This document shows, in pieces, positions 27,207 to 36,235 of a DNA stretch of 64,000 nucleotides. Every line of letters starts with the position of its first letter. Within the stretch, counting starts at the first letter, position 1. A program made the translations under genes and the position numbers. The stretch is from Marinomonas polaris DSM 16579 (GTDB lineage: Bacteria > Pseudomonadota > Gammaproteobacteria > Pseudomonadales > Marinomonadaceae). The stretch is taken from contig NZ_FQVF01000012.1 in NCBI RefSeq assembly GCF_900129155.1, positions 1 to 64,000 of the forward strand. Reading direction: 5' to 3'. The notes below the pieces were generated by a model that was not told where the DNA came from, did not search any database, and saw only the letters and a program-made list of their open reading frames with translations.

Positions 27207-29102
27207 TTATATTTGGAACTGGCCGACTTCTGTGTCGACTTGTTTAGCAAGTAGGCTAAGTCGTTTCGATTGCTCTACACCTGTTTTGCTTTCATCGGCT
27301 AAATCTGCCGCCACTTGGCGAATGATTTCGCTGTTTTGGCTTATTTCATGAGTTACTGCTGTTTGCTCTTCAGCGGCGGTAGCGATCTGCGTTGCCATGT
27401 CTGAAATGCTAATGATAGCATTGGCGATTTCTTCTAGGCTTTCTGTTGCTGCATCCGCATCGGCCACACTGGTTTGCGCTTTAGCACTGCTGTTTTGCAT
27501 CGAAGTAACTGCTTTTGATGTCTGCTCTTGTAGTAACTCAATCATCTTTTGAATTTCTTCTGTAGAAGAGTGAGTACGCTGGGACAATGTACGTACTTCA
27601 TCGGCAACTACGGCAAAACCACGACCATGTTCACCTGCACGAGCCGCTTCGATAGCAGCGTTTAGTGCCAGCAAGTTGGTTTGTTCTGCGATGCCAGTAA
27701 TGGTTGATAAAATACCGCTGATTTGTTGGGCATGGTGATCCAAAGCTGAGATTTGCTCAGTGGCAAGGCTCACTTCGTTGGCAAGCTGGTAAGTTGAGTT
27801 ACGGCTCTTTTGTACCTGAGCGCTGCCTTTTTGACCAAGTTCAACAGAATGGCTAGCGGCTTTTGCAGTTTGTTCTGCATTGCCTGCGATCTCATTGGTT
27901 GCGGCAGCCATTTCGGTGACGGCAGAAGCAACCATGTCTATTTCTTGTTGCTGAGTGGCAACACGAGAAGCGCTTTGAGTAGAGGAATTCGAGACGTTAT
28001 GTGCTTCGTCCGCTACATCTTTAGACAGTACTTTTAGACGTTCTACAACGCCGTGCATGTGGCTAACAAAGTCATTAAAACCTTGCGCCAGTATGCCAAT
28101 CTCGTCATCTCGTTTTACTTCTATACGAGCACGTAAATCGCCTTTGCCCTTGGATATATCCTGCAAGGCTTTTGAAACACGATTTAAGTCACTAAAGAGT
28201 ACTTTAAACAACCAATATAAGAAGCAACTGAAGGCTGCTAATAGAGCCAAGGCGGTGATAGTTTGACGAACTAATACTGTGTAAACGGGCGCCATTAGCT
28301 CACTTTTATCCATGGTGAAAACTAAGGTCCAATCCGTGTTAGGGATATTCTGAGCGTAGGCAAAGACCTCATTCCCATCTAAGGTTTCTTCTACCAGCTT
28401 ATCTTCTCTTGCTAAGTTTGATAGGAATTTAGGCGCGAAAATAGGCGAAATAGATTCGGCTTTTGTCATCACTATATTTTTGTCTGCATGAGCAATAATA
28501 TCGTTGTTAGATGACACCATCATGGCAGAGCCAGAACCTGGAATATCAAGTTCGGCAACCTGTTTAGATAATTGATTCAAGCTTAGGTTTGCACCTACCA
28601 TACCGAATGTCTTGCCATTCTTGGTTACTGGATTGGTTAAAATAATAACCAACTCTTTTGTGGTAGAACTTAGATTTGGGCCGAGTATGCTGGCTTTACC
28701 AATGCTCATGGCTTCGGTGTACCAGCTTTTTTGGCGTGGGTCGTAGTCAGCGCGTTTTGCGTCTAAGGCCGGATCTTGACGATACATCTTACCGTCGTTA
28801 TTGCCGTAATAGGTTAAGGCAAACTTGCCACTATCGTAGGCTTGTTTGATAGCTATATAGGGCGATTGTTCAGGTGCTCGCTCTAATGTATTAGCAAGCG
28901 ATTCTGCAATGACCTTGCGGCTGTTTAGCCACTCGCTCGTGTTATCGCCATAGGCTTTTGAAAAATGGCGGACATCTTTTAATAGTGAATCGCGCATTTG
29001 CTGAGTCAGGGAATGCGTTGTTTCTGAGACTAAGTAAGCTGTCGTTATAACGACGGCAATAATGCTGACACTCAGAAGGCGAGTGCGCAGTGAAAGGGTC
29101 AT
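27207..29102 (-). CDS. Methyl-accepting chemotaxis protein with dCache ligand-binding domain
   Basis: This 631-aa membrane receptor has an N-terminal helix ([17 protein letters not shown]), a periplasmic domain of about 250 residues with Cache-type features ([11 protein letters not shown] near residue 130, [15 protein letters not shown]), a second helix near 285, HAMP, and the signalling hairpin [38 protein letters not shown]. The frame opens earlier at 29156, but ATG 29102 with GGAG upstream is preferred. It is the last gene after a carrier and an amidohydrolase, so it may detect the same nutrient. Confidence 0.92.
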   Translation of the reverse strand: MTLSLRTRLLSVSIIAVVITTAYLVSETTHSLTQQMRDSLLKDVRHFSKAYGDNTSEWLNSRKVIAESLANTLERAPEQSPYIAIKQAYDSGKFALTYYGNNDGKMYRQDPALDAKRADYDPRQKSWYTEAMSIGKASILGPNLSSTTKELVIILTNPVTKNGKTFGMVGANLSLNQLSKQVAELDIPGSGSAMMVSSNNDIIAHADKNIVMTKAESISPIFAPKFLSNLAREDKLVEETLDGNEVFAYAQNIPNTDWTLVFTMDKSELMAPVYTVLVRQTITALALLAAFSCFLYWLFKVLFSDLNRVSKALQDISKGKGDLRARIEVKRDDEIGILAQGFNDFVSHMHGVVERLKVLSKDVADEAHNVSNSSTQSASRVATQQQEIDMVASAVTEMAAATNEIAGNAEQTAKAASHSVELGQKGSAQVQKSRNSTYQLANEVSLATEQISALDHHAQQISGILSTITGIAEQTNLLALNAAIEAARAGEHGRGFAVVADEVRTLSQRTHSSTEEIQKMIELLQEQTSKAVTSMQNSSAKAQTSVADADAATESLEEIANAIISISDMATQIATAAEEQTAVTHEISQNSEIIRQVAADLADESKTGVEQSKRLSLLAKQVDTEVGQFQI

Positions 29103-29172
29103 AAATGTATCTCCATATAAAAAAAGGGCGCAGCACCAAGCGATGCATACGCCCAAAGAGGTTTAGAGGGTG

Positions 29173-30471
29173 CTAAAGCACAAAGGTGATCAGCAAATTA
29201 AAGATTAGGGCTGCGGCAAAGCCCAGTGGTGCTGCGCGAAACAGAAGCTGAGGGAACAGTTTTGTTCGGCTTTCTTCTGTTGGGCAGGCACCTAGAATCA
29301 AACTTCCTCCAGAGGAGAAAGGTGATATTGCCGTGGCTTGCGCACCGACTACGATACAGATGAATAGCATCATCGGATCCAGTGACAAGCTTTGAGCAAT
29401 TGACGGTACGATTGGGAAAAGCGCTGGTGTAACCACGCCTAATGTACTGGCAAAAAGGGACATAAAGGCCGCCACAATACCGAATGCAACTGGTACTAAA
29501 ACGGCTGGTATTGAAGTACCGATCCAAGACGCTAGGTCGTTGATCGTGCCTGCTTTTATCGCAACAGAAATCAACATACCCACACCACAGATCATAATAA
29601 GCGTTGACCATGGCACAGACGCGATGGCTTTGCGTTCGTCACCTAATTTAAGCAATAGTGCGATCACAGAGAACACGCTGGCAATCAAACCAATATCCAT
29701 TTTGGAATTAATGAAGGTAATCGTCTGATTGTCTGGAAATAAAAGATGTGAAATTGGTGCAAGTAAGACTAAGCCCATCATTATCAGCGTTAACGTCAAT
29801 GTTTGACGTTGTTCTTTGTTAAACGCTGTAGGAAGGTCTGCTTGGTAGCCGCCTTTTGCAATGGTGCTACGATGCTTAGTAAAGAAAACCAATGCCGTAA
29901 TTACGATTAAAGGAATAGCTGCGGTACTTAGGAAAATGCCAATAGAGTTGATGAATGCTTGGTTTTCCGTCACGCCAGCGTTTGCCATTATGCCGCGGAA
30001 AATAATACCGCTTTGGCTAGACATAAAGTTTGCGCCAGTCAGTGCGCCATAACCTACCGACATAGAACCAATCACCATACTCATGCCAGTTCGTTGGCAA
30101 AGTAATAAAGTAATAGGCGCCATAAAGGCCAGAACGGTGTAATAACCTGCGCCTAATGCTGAAATGATAGTCGTCGTAATATAAATAGCGTATGGCAATA
30201 GATGAGGAAAGTGTCGGCAACGATACATAAGATGTTCGGCCAGTTTCTCTAACGTCCCATTGATAATGGCAAAACTATAAAATAACGACACAGAGAAGAT
30301 GATAAAGAAAATCTTCAATGGCCACATTTTGATGATGTCGTTAGGGCTTAATCCAAGCGCAAAACTACCAATTAAATAGGCGAAAGCGATGGCGAAAAGC
30401 CCGATATTAATACGGGTTTTATAACCAAGGATGATGGATAGTAGGATTGCTCCAACAACAAGTAGACTCAT
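29173..30471 (-). CDS. MatC-like dicarboxylate carrier family protein
   Basis: This 432-aa inner-membrane protein has about 11-12 helices. The N-terminus (IILGYKTRINIGLFAIAFAYLIG) matches the MatC N-terminal region of the ion-transporter superfamily. Conserved loops include GYGALTGANFMSSQSGI and the symmetric SPFSSGGSLILGACP near residue 383. Family members carry malonate or C4-dicarboxylates; the exact substrate here is not known. It lies between an amidohydrolase and a chemoreceptor on one probable transcript. Confidence 0.75.
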   Translation of the reverse strand: MSLLVVGAILLSIILGYKTRINIGLFAIAFAYLIGSFALGLSPNDIIKMWPLKIFFIIFSVSLFYSFAIINGTLEKLAEHLMYRCRHFPHLLPYAIYITTTIISALGAGYYTVLAFMAPITLLLCQRTGMSMVIGSMSVGYGALTGANFMSSQSGIIFRGIMANAGVTENQAFINSIGIFLSTAAIPLIVITALVFFTKHRSTIAKGGYQADLPTAFNKEQRQTLTLTLIMMGLVLLAPISHLLFPDNQTITFINSKMDIGLIASVFSVIALLLKLGDERKAIASVPWSTLIMICGVGMLISVAIKAGTINDLASWIGTSIPAVLVPVAFGIVAAFMSLFASTLGVVTPALFPIVPSIAQSLSLDPMMLFICIVVGAQATAISPFSSGGSLILGACPTEESRTKLFPQLLFRAAPLGFAAALIFNLLITFVL

Positions 30472-30508
30472 TTTATGGTTCTCTTTACATTTCTTATTTG
30501 GTTGCCGG

Positions 30509-31333
30509 TTAAAACTTAAACAGCTTGCTTGGATTGGTAATTAGTACTTTATTCCGCTCATACGTGCTGGGTAGTAAGGCTTCCATAAAACCGTATTGTT
30601 CTGTGTAATCTGTTTGTGTTTCAAATTGTGTGTTTGGCCAATCACTTCCCCATAATAAAAGTTCTGAGTGCCCATAAGCCGTGCGCAATATTGCTAACAT
30701 TGCTTGTGCTTGCTCAATATTGGCATTGCAGCGATAAGCGGCTGAAATTTTTGTCCAGATGGGGGCGCCGCTACTTAGTAAATCTAAGAAGTCTTGGTGT
30801 GCTCGATTGGCTGGTTGGATACCCTGCAATGTACGGCCAAAATGATCGATAATGACCTCAACACCAGATTCTAAAATAGCCGGTAAAAAGCTTGCTAAAT
30901 CGTCTAGTTCTCGCTGAATCTCAACAACCCATTTACGTTTTGCTAATTTAGTTAAAAATGTTTGCCATAGAGGAGACGTGTAATTTTCCAGTGGCTTATT
31001 TATCAAGTTTAGACGAATACCCACTACACCAGCCGCATCTAACTCATCTAATTCGTTATCGCTAATACTAGGGTCTACGACCGCAATGCCTTTAAGTTTC
31101 TGAGGATATTGATGTAAGGCTTGCAGCATAAAACTGTTGTCAGTACCTAAAAAACTAGGCTGAACTAAAACACCATGCGATATGTTGTAATTTGCTAACT
31201 GCATTAAAAAGTCTTCAGGCAGCGCATTATAGTCCGGAGCGTACCTTCGTTCTGCTGTCATAGGCAGATCAGTGCGAAAAATATGCGCGTGGGTGTCTAT
31301 ACCTTTCACTGGCAAATTAGTGTCAGAAATCAT
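30509..31333 (-). CDS. Amidohydrolase-superfamily protein (2-pyrone-4,6-dicarboxylate lactonase-like)
   Basis: This 274-aa TIM-barrel hydrolase starts with DTHAHIFRTD (metal-site HxH at about residues 15-17). It also has GVLVQPSFLGTDNSFML, VVEIQ, IIDHFGR and LLWGSDWPNTQF, the last carrying the active-site Asp. This pattern matches the family of 2-pyrone-4,6-dicarboxylic acid lactonase and related decarboxylases. Together with the MatC-like carrier it suggests breakdown of an imported organic acid. The divergent GntR gene is the likely regulator. Confidence 0.82.
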   Translation of the reverse strand: MISDTNLPVKGIDTHAHIFRTDLPMTAERRYAPDYNALPEDFLMQLANYNISHGVLVQPSFLGTDNSFMLQALHQYPQKLKGIAVVDPSISDNELDELDAAGVVGIRLNLINKPLENYTSPLWQTFLTKLAKRKWVVEIQRELDDLASFLPAILESGVEVIIDHFGRTLQGIQPANRAHQDFLDLLSSGAPIWTKISAAYRCNANIEQAQAMLAILRTAYGHSELLLWGSDWPNTQFETQTDYTEQYGFMEALLPSTYERNKVLITNPSKLFKF

Positions 31334-31397
31334 AAAGAGACCTTTGCATTCATGCGGTTAAGTTTGTTCATTATGAGGAGAATTGTGTACTTATGTA

Positions 31398-31413
31398 ATT
31401 CATATATATGAAT
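31398..31413. promoter_or_regulatory. Palindromic operator candidate between amidohydrolase and GntR genes
   Basis: ATTCATATATATGAAT is a perfect 16-base palindrome, followed by a related ATATGTTTATATGAATAT. It sits between the two divergent genes, where a GntR-family repressor would bind. Binding is inferred from position. Confidence 0.5.
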
Positions 31414-31501
31414 ATATGTTTATATGAATATTAAGTCAACAATCGTAGACGGCTTACGGTATGGGTATTAGAATAATGTTCTTTACAAATGAGGGATCAA
31501 A

Positions 31502-32239
31502 ATGGCGTTATTTAAGCAGGGGCGAGACCAACGTTTACCCCTATATCAACAGGTACGTGATGAATTGCTAGAAAATATTAGCGCGGGAACTTGGCTGCCG
31601 GATGCCCCAATTCCTACTGAAAGTGAGCTGACAAAAACCTATGATGTTGCCATTGGAACGATTCGCAAAGCGGTCGACACCTTAGTTAGTGATGGTTTGC
31701 TTTACCGTAGTCAAGGTCGTGGTACTTTTGTGCGTCGCCCCGATTTTAATGCCTCTTTATTTCGCTTTTTCCGTCAGATGTCTTCCGACGGGCGTTTTGT
31801 TATGCCCACAAGCCAATTGCTATCCAGAACACTCAAAAAGCCACCACAGCCAGCTGCTGATGCATTAAAAATAGATGTGAATGACAAGGCTATTTGTCTT
31901 GAACGTTTGCGTTTTTTGGAAGATCGAGTGGTATTAACGGAAGAAATTTGGTTGCCAGCGTCACTTTTTGCCAGCCTTATTGATTTAGAATTATCAGAGT
32001 TTGGTAATTTGCTCTATCCATTTTATGAACAACAATGCGGGCAACTTATCGCTTCGGCGAAAGAAACCTTAACCATTAAATCTGCTAATACATGTATTGC
32101 TGAAGCTTTAAAAACCGCTGAAAACAGTCCTGTTGCCGTCATTGAACGAGTGGCTTATGGTTATGACAAAACGCCTTTGGAATACCGTATTTCTCATGGT
32201 GCAGCAGAGACGTTTTGTTACCAAATAGAGATAGCTTAA
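31502..32239 (+). CDS. GntR-family transcriptional regulator (HutC/UTRA type)
   Basis: This 245-aa repressor-type protein has an N-terminal winged helix-turn-helix (LYQQVRDELLENISAG, IPTESELTKTYDVAIGTIRKAVDTLVSDGLLYRSQGRGTFV) and a C-terminal UTRA ligand domain (LERLRFLEDRVVLTEEIWLP, IERVAYGYDKTPLEYRISHG). Divergent transcription from the amidohydrolase-carrier-chemoreceptor operon makes that operon its likely target, with an organic acid as possible effector. Confidence 0.9.
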   Translation: MALFKQGRDQRLPLYQQVRDELLENISAGTWLPDAPIPTESELTKTYDVAIGTIRKAVDTLVSDGLLYRSQGRGTFVRRPDFNASLFRFFRQMSSDGRFVMPTSQLLSRTLKKPPQPAADALKIDVNDKAICLERLRFLEDRVVLTEEIWLPASLFASLIDLELSEFGNLLYPFYEQQCGQLIASAKETLTIKSANTCIAEALKTAENSPVAVIERVAYGYDKTPLEYRISHGAAETFCYQIEIA

Positions 32240-32317
32240 ACATCTTAAATATTGTTCGAATCTATTAATATAGTGCTTGACCAAAGTTCCTCGCTAACGC
32301 TTACTACTTATTATGTT

Positions 32318-32340
32318 ATGCCGCTCAAATGGTGCGGCAT
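32318..32340 (+). terminator. Small hairpin after the GntR gene
   Basis: ATGCCGC (32318-32324) pairs with GCGGCAT (32334-32340) around a 9-base loop, followed by a weak T-rich stretch. It may be a poor terminator between the GntR and cupin genes. Confidence 0.4.
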
Positions 32341-32374
32341 TGTCTTGTTAATAGAAGGATTTTAAGGCGTTTTT

Positions 32375-32704
32375 ATGAAGATTACAGATTTACCCTTTGG
32401 CATTACAGATTGGCAAGGCGTCGAAAAAACGACCCACAAAGGTGAGAGCGGATTTGCTTATTGGCAGACCAAACAGTTTGGTGATATTCGTGTGCGAATA
32501 GTTACGTATTCTGCTGGGTATTTGGCGGATCATTGGTGCACAAAAGGGCATATTCTTTTTTGCATGAGTGGCGAGCTGAAAACCGTACTAAAAGACGGTC
32601 GTACTTTTGTGTTATCCGCAGGCATGAGTTACCAAGTGGCTGATGATGCCGAGCCACATCGCTCTTCGACCTCTGAAGGCGCAACGCTCTTTATTGTAGA
32701 TTGA
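32375..32704 (+). CDS. DHCW-motif cupin-fold protein
   Basis: This 109-aa single-domain cupin has ADHWCTKGHILFCMSGE around residues 49-65, the segment that names the DHCW group; here the order is D-H-W-C. His and Cys there could hold a metal. The second cupin motif lies in DDAEPHRSS. It is a small cytoplasmic protein with no known reaction, probably separate from the GntR gene. Confidence 0.82.
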   Translation: MKITDLPFGITDWQGVEKTTHKGESGFAYWQTKQFGDIRVRIVTYSAGYLADHWCTKGHILFCMSGELKTVLKDGRTFVLSAGMSYQVADDAEPHRSSTSEGATLFIVD

Positions 32705-32716
32705 TGTGTTGGATAT

Positions 32717-32753
32717 AAAAAAGTAGAACCGAGATGTTGATTCTACTTTTTAT
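32717..32753. terminator. Bidirectional terminator between cupin and peroxiredoxin-like genes
   Basis: AAAAAGTAGAA and TTCTACTTTTT form an 11-bp stem with A and T runs on both sides, so it can end the + strand cupin transcript and the - strand peroxiredoxin-like transcript. Confidence 0.8.
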
Positions 32754-32787
32754 TGTATAACGTCAAATCACAATACACGTTTTGTTG

Positions 32788-33318
32788 TTAAATAAGTTCA
32801 CCGCGTGCTGGATAATCTTTGCTGACAGCAAATTCGATTGCGCCAAGTACTTCTTTGAAGTGCGGACGAGCAAAAGGCATAGTGCTGATGTTGCTCCAGT
32901 ATAATGTGCCATCTGGGCGAACAAGGAATAGTCCAGGTTCAGTAAACTCGGCAGGCTCTTCAATGCCAATGCTAGTCACACCTCGGCCTGCACTTCTGTG
33001 TAATCCCCAAGCTTGAGATTGTTCAACCGTTAGGCCATAGCCCATGGTTAAGTTTTCAATTTCCCATTCTGTTGATGCCTGTGCGGCTCTCTCTTCTGTG
33101 TCGGAACTTAGTACAAGGATATTCACACCTTTCGCGATAAAGTCATCTGCTAGGCGACTTAATTCTTTTAAGTAATTTTTACAAATAGAACAATGCAAAC
33201 CACGATAAACGACAACCATGGTGAAGTTTTCAGGTGCTTGCTGAGCAAGTGACCAAGACTCTTTCAGAGTATTAATAGTGAGATTTGGTGTTGCTGTTCT
33301 TGGTTTTAGGACGAACAT
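32788..33318 (-). CDS. Peroxiredoxin-like (AhpC/TSA, thioredoxin-fold) protein
   Basis: This 176-aa protein has a thioredoxin-like fold with VVVYRGLHCSICKNYLKEL near residues 35-53, which places a CxxC at the start of the first helix where peroxiredoxins or thioredoxins have the reactive Cys. LVLSSDTEERA and LFLVRPDGTLYW match the AhpC/TSA core. Peroxide reduction is likely but not certain. ATG 33318 has AGG upstream. It is transcribed away from the AraC gene. Confidence 0.82.
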   Translation of the reverse strand: MFVLKPRTATPNLTINTLKESWSLAQQAPENFTMVVVYRGLHCSICKNYLKELSRLADDFIAKGVNILVLSSDTEERAAQASTEWEIENLTMGYGLTVEQSQAWGLHRSAGRGVTSIGIEEPAEFTEPGLFLVRPDGTLYWSNISTMPFARPHFKEVLGAIEFAVSKDYPARGELI

Positions 33319-33442
33319 TTCGCTTACCTCATAATCTGTTGTTTGTTTTGATGAAGGCAGTTTATGGTTAAGGGTGATATGATTGGTGATTGTTTGTGCT
33401 TTATGTGTTGCAGATCGTATTTTCTCTTGAGGAAGAATTATT

Positions 33443-34285
33443 ATGGATCGTCTTTCATCGGTATTAAGTGCGTTTCGCCCTAAGGCGACTTCGATAAGCG
33501 CTTTCCATTTTTCTCGTCAAAATGAGCGTTTGGCTTTATCAGCAGATTCTAGCTATTGGTTGTATTTAATCTCCGGAGAACTTTCTTTAACCACACACGG
33601 TGAAAGCCGAACGAGATTGAAAGAGGGTGATGGTGTGTGGTTTGCTACGGGCCAGGATCTCAGAGCATCGCTTATACAAAGGCTACACTGTGAAACTAAG
33701 TTATTAATTTGTGAATTTGATTTCGCCACAAAAGCGCTTAATCCATTGTTGGACTTGGAATGGCAATGGGTGAAAGTCGAAAAAGGTGATGAGATTGCCC
33801 TGCAATTGTCGCCTTTGAAAAGCATATTACTCACAGAAAGCTTGCAGCCTCGTTGTGGTTCTCAAGTGGTGATTGAGCGACTAGCTGAAGCTTATTTGGT
33901 GCAAATGCTGAGATTGTTTATTCAAAACAAAAAAATCGAATTAGGCTTGTTAGCAGGTTTAAGTGATGCGAGGCTGGCGCGGGCAATTGTGGCTATCCAT
34001 GAGCAACCTCAACAAGCTTGGCAGGTTGCTAGTCTTGCCGAAAAAGCGGGTATGTCACGTTCGGTATTTAGTGGCTTGTTTAAAAGTACGATGGGAATGT
34101 CTCCCATGGCTTATTTGACTTCATGGCGCATGCGTTTAGCTGCGCAACGGATAAAAAATGGTGACCGAAATCTCGCAATTTTAAGTGATGAATTGGGTTA
34201 TCAAAGCGAGGCGGCTTTTCGCCGGACTTTTAAAAAAGTCATTGGCATGACACCGGGAGACATTGGTCGTCAATCTCGTCTTTGA
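33443..34285 (+). CDS. AraC-family transcriptional regulator with cupin sensor domain
   Basis: This 280-aa protein has an N-terminal cupin (YWLYLISGELSLTTHGESRTRLKEGDGVWF) and two C-terminal helix-turn-helix motifs (WQVASLAEKAGMSRSVFSGLF, ILSDELGYQSEAAFRRTFKKVIGMTPGDIG). ATG 33443 has GAGGAAG upstream. Divergence from the peroxiredoxin-like gene suggests regulation of that gene. Its end meets the GlxA-type gene tail to tail with one base between stops. Confidence 0.88.
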   Translation: MDRLSSVLSAFRPKATSISAFHFSRQNERLALSADSSYWLYLISGELSLTTHGESRTRLKEGDGVWFATGQDLRASLIQRLHCETKLLICEFDFATKALNPLLDLEWQWVKVEKGDEIALQLSPLKSILLTESLQPRCGSQVVIERLAEAYLVQMLRLFIQNKKIELGLLAGLSDARLARAIVAIHEQPQQAWQVASLAEKAGMSRSVFSGLFKSTMGMSPMAYLTSWRMRLAAQRIKNGDRNLAILSDELGYQSEAAFRRTFKKVIGMTPGDIGRQSRL

Positions 34286-34286
34286 A

Positions 34287-35231
34287 TTAATGGGGTGATG
34301 GCGATACAAAACGCTGGCGAAAGGCGCTGGGCGTTAACCCCATAATCTTTTGAAAGGCTTTACGGCAACTGCCAACATCTTCATATCCTACTTGCAGGGC
34401 GATGCTCTCGAACGACAGCGTTGTTTGTTCTAAGGCATCGCAAGCCGTTTGAATACGGATACGTTGCAAATATTCATTTGGGTTGAAGCCAGTGCATTTA
34501 GCGAAGCGTCTTAAAAAGGTTCTCGGCGTTAATTTAGCGAGAGCGGCCATGCTTTCAGTGCGTTGCAGTTCGGCAAAATGGCCTTGTAAATAATGCTGAA
34601 CCGTCAAAATCGCCGCATCACCATGGTCGAAATTAGGTTGAAACTGTTGGTAGTAGCGTTGCTCTCTTTTACCTGTATCAATCACTAATGTTTTGCCTAA
34701 CTGACGAACGATATTAGCATTCGTCAGTACTTGTACTAGTTCCATGGCCAAATCCATCCAAGACATCATGCCTCCGGCGCTGATCACATCGCCTTGGTTA
34801 ATCAATATCTTCGACGTGTCCATTGCTTGCTGAGGAAAACGTTCCTTAAACAAACCTTCTAGCGCCCAGTGCGTCGTCATTTGGCGTTTATCTGTAAGAC
34901 CTGTGTATGCCAAAAAGAACGCACCAGCGCAGGCACTGCAAAGTATGGCACCTTGTTGATGCTGTGCGATTAAAAAATCATTGATATCGGTATTCTTCTC
35001 GCTGTAACTGGCTTTATGCAAGCTAGGCGGCAACAAGACTGCGTGATAGTGAGATTGCGTGTCCAAGTCTTTCTTTAAGTCTGCCTCGTGTAAAATATGC
35101 GTAGTGATACGGATTTCCAAACCTGTTTCTTTGCAGGCTTCATTGGCTAGCTCGAATGTTTCGGCAAAACCATAAACCGCCGACAAAAGAGAATGAGGAT
35201 AAGCAAGTACAGCGATTTGATAATGTTTCAA
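34287..35231 (-). CDS. GlxA-type AraC regulator (DJ-1/PfpI domain plus HTH)
   Basis: This 314-aa protein combines an N-terminal DJ-1/PfpI-like sensor domain (residues 1-190) with a C-terminal AraC DNA-binding domain (MAALAKLTPRTFLRRFAKCTGFNPNEYLQ, FESIALQVGYEDVGSCRKAFQKIMGLTPSAFRQ). The nucleophile-elbow region CSACAGAFFLAYTGL has two cysteines. The start codon is TTG 35231 after AGGTGA; an in-frame stop lies just upstream. The divergent cysteine hydrolase is a candidate target. Confidence 0.88.
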   Translation of the reverse strand: MKHYQIAVLAYPHSLLSAVYGFAETFELANEACKETGLEIRITTHILHEADLKKDLDTQSHYHAVLLPPSLHKASYSEKNTDINDFLIAQHQQGAILCSACAGAFFLAYTGLTDKRQMTTHWALEGLFKERFPQQAMDTSKILINQGDVISAGGMMSWMDLAMELVQVLTNANIVRQLGKTLVIDTGKREQRYYQQFQPNFDHGDAAILTVQHYLQGHFAELQRTESMAALAKLTPRTFLRRFAKCTGFNPNEYLQRIRIQTACDALEQTTLSFESIALQVGYEDVGSCRKAFQKIMGLTPSAFRQRFVSPSPH

Positions 35232-35370
35232 GGAATCACCTGTTTGTCATTTTAGGCCTCTAATATGTCAAATTTGACACTGTAATGGAATCCATAGTTT
35301 TGCGATTCTAGATAGAGGTTTTTACACGACGACTGTGCTTGCCAATACTTTGTTTAATAGGAGCCAATTT

Positions 35371-35889
35371 ATGAGCCGCACTGCATTATTAGTCATCGAT
35401 CCACAAAACGATTATTTTGATAAAGGTAATTTTCCATTGTGGAATACTGACAATACGTTAAAAGAAATTCTTAATGCCATTAACGCAGCAAAAGAACAAA
35501 ATGCCGCCATTGTACTTGTGCAACATGTAGCAGCTGGCGAATCGCCATTTTTTGTTGAAGGTACAGAAGGGGTGAAACTTCACCAAGCGATTCTAGACGC
35601 CGCACCTGATGCGCCAGTGATCATCAAACAACACGCCGATGCTTTTCAAGAGACAAACCTAACGCAAGTGCTAGAAGAGCTGGCAGTAGATCGTCTAGTG
35701 ATCTGCGGCATGATGACGCAAAACTGCGTGACTCATACTGCGATTTCTGATGCCGCCGATCTTTATCAAGTCAGCATCTTGCCAGATGCTTGTACCACTC
35801 GTGAACGGCTTTTACACCTGATCGCGTTAGAAGCCATTAAGACGAAAGTTACCTATACCGACATTCGGCATGCTTTTGAGCGAGTTTAA
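35371..35889 (+). CDS. Isochorismatase-family cysteine hydrolase
   Basis: This 172-aa hydrolase has ALLVIDPQNDYFD at the N-terminus with the catalytic Asp, a Lys in VIIKQHADAF, and the nucleophile Cys in ICGMMTQNCVTHTAISDAADLYQV. This Asp-Lys-Cys set defines the isochorismatase/nicotinamidase fold. The frame opens at 35335, but ATG 35371 with AGGAG upstream is preferred. The substrate is not known. A GlxA-type regulator is transcribed in the opposite direction, a common pairing. Confidence 0.88.
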   Translation: MSRTALLVIDPQNDYFDKGNFPLWNTDNTLKEILNAINAAKEQNAAIVLVQHVAAGESPFFVEGTEGVKLHQAILDAAPDAPVIIKQHADAFQETNLTQVLEELAVDRLVICGMMTQNCVTHTAISDAADLYQVSILPDACTTRERLLHLIALEAIKTKVTYTDIRHAFERV

Positions 35890-36064
35890 ATGAGTCGCTA
35901 ACGATAAATAAAAAATGAGTAAAACGCAGAGAACTAGAGGGCTGAGTAATTGGTTGGTTAAAAAATAGCCGGATAATCAACCACTTTCGAAGATTTATTA
36001 CATATAAATTGCATGCACTTCTTGGCAAGCGGCGAGCATATCGATATAATCTGCAACGCTTTTA

Positions 36065-36141
36065 GGGCCTGTAGCTCAGTTGGTTAGAGCATCCGACTCA
36101 TAATCGGCAGGTCCCCAGTTCAAGTCTGGGCAGGCCCACCA
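36065..36141 (+). tRNA. tRNA with CAT anticodon (tRNA-Ile2 or tRNA-Met)
   Basis: A 77-base cloverleaf with encoded CCA. The acceptor stem GGGCCTG/CAGGCCC is perfect, the D arm is GCTCAGTTGGTTAGAGC, the anticodon loop CTCATAA, and the T arm CCCAG-TTCAAGT-CTGGG. The GGGCC acceptor and TTCAAGTC loop look more like the lysidine-modified tRNA-Ile that reads AUA than like elongator tRNA-Met, but the two are hard to tell apart by sequence. The outermost anticodon-stem pair is a T-C mismatch. An integrative element uses its 3' part as attachment site. Confidence 0.95.
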
Positions 36142-36154
36142 TATAAAATAAGCC
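36096..36154 (+). repeat. attL: 59-bp attachment repeat in tRNA 3' half
   Basis: Identical to 47711-47769. It starts at ACTCATAATC in the anticodon loop and ends with ATAAGCC after the CCA end, so it includes the left side of the terminator stem. Confidence 0.95.
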
Positions 36155-36195
36155 TCTAGAAGGTTAGTTAACGCTAACTTCTAGGGGCTTTTTTA
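36150..36195 (+). terminator. Terminator of the tRNA gene, supplied by the element
   Basis: AAGCC-t-CTAGAAG-g-TTAG pairs with CTAA-c-TTCTAG-g-GGCTT, then a T-run. The left foot of the stem is inside the 59-bp repeat and the rest is element DNA, so the tRNA now uses an element-encoded terminator. Confidence 0.85.
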
Positions 36196-36235
36196 TTTCT
36201 TGTGCTACATCCGTGCTACAAAATTACTTTATAGC

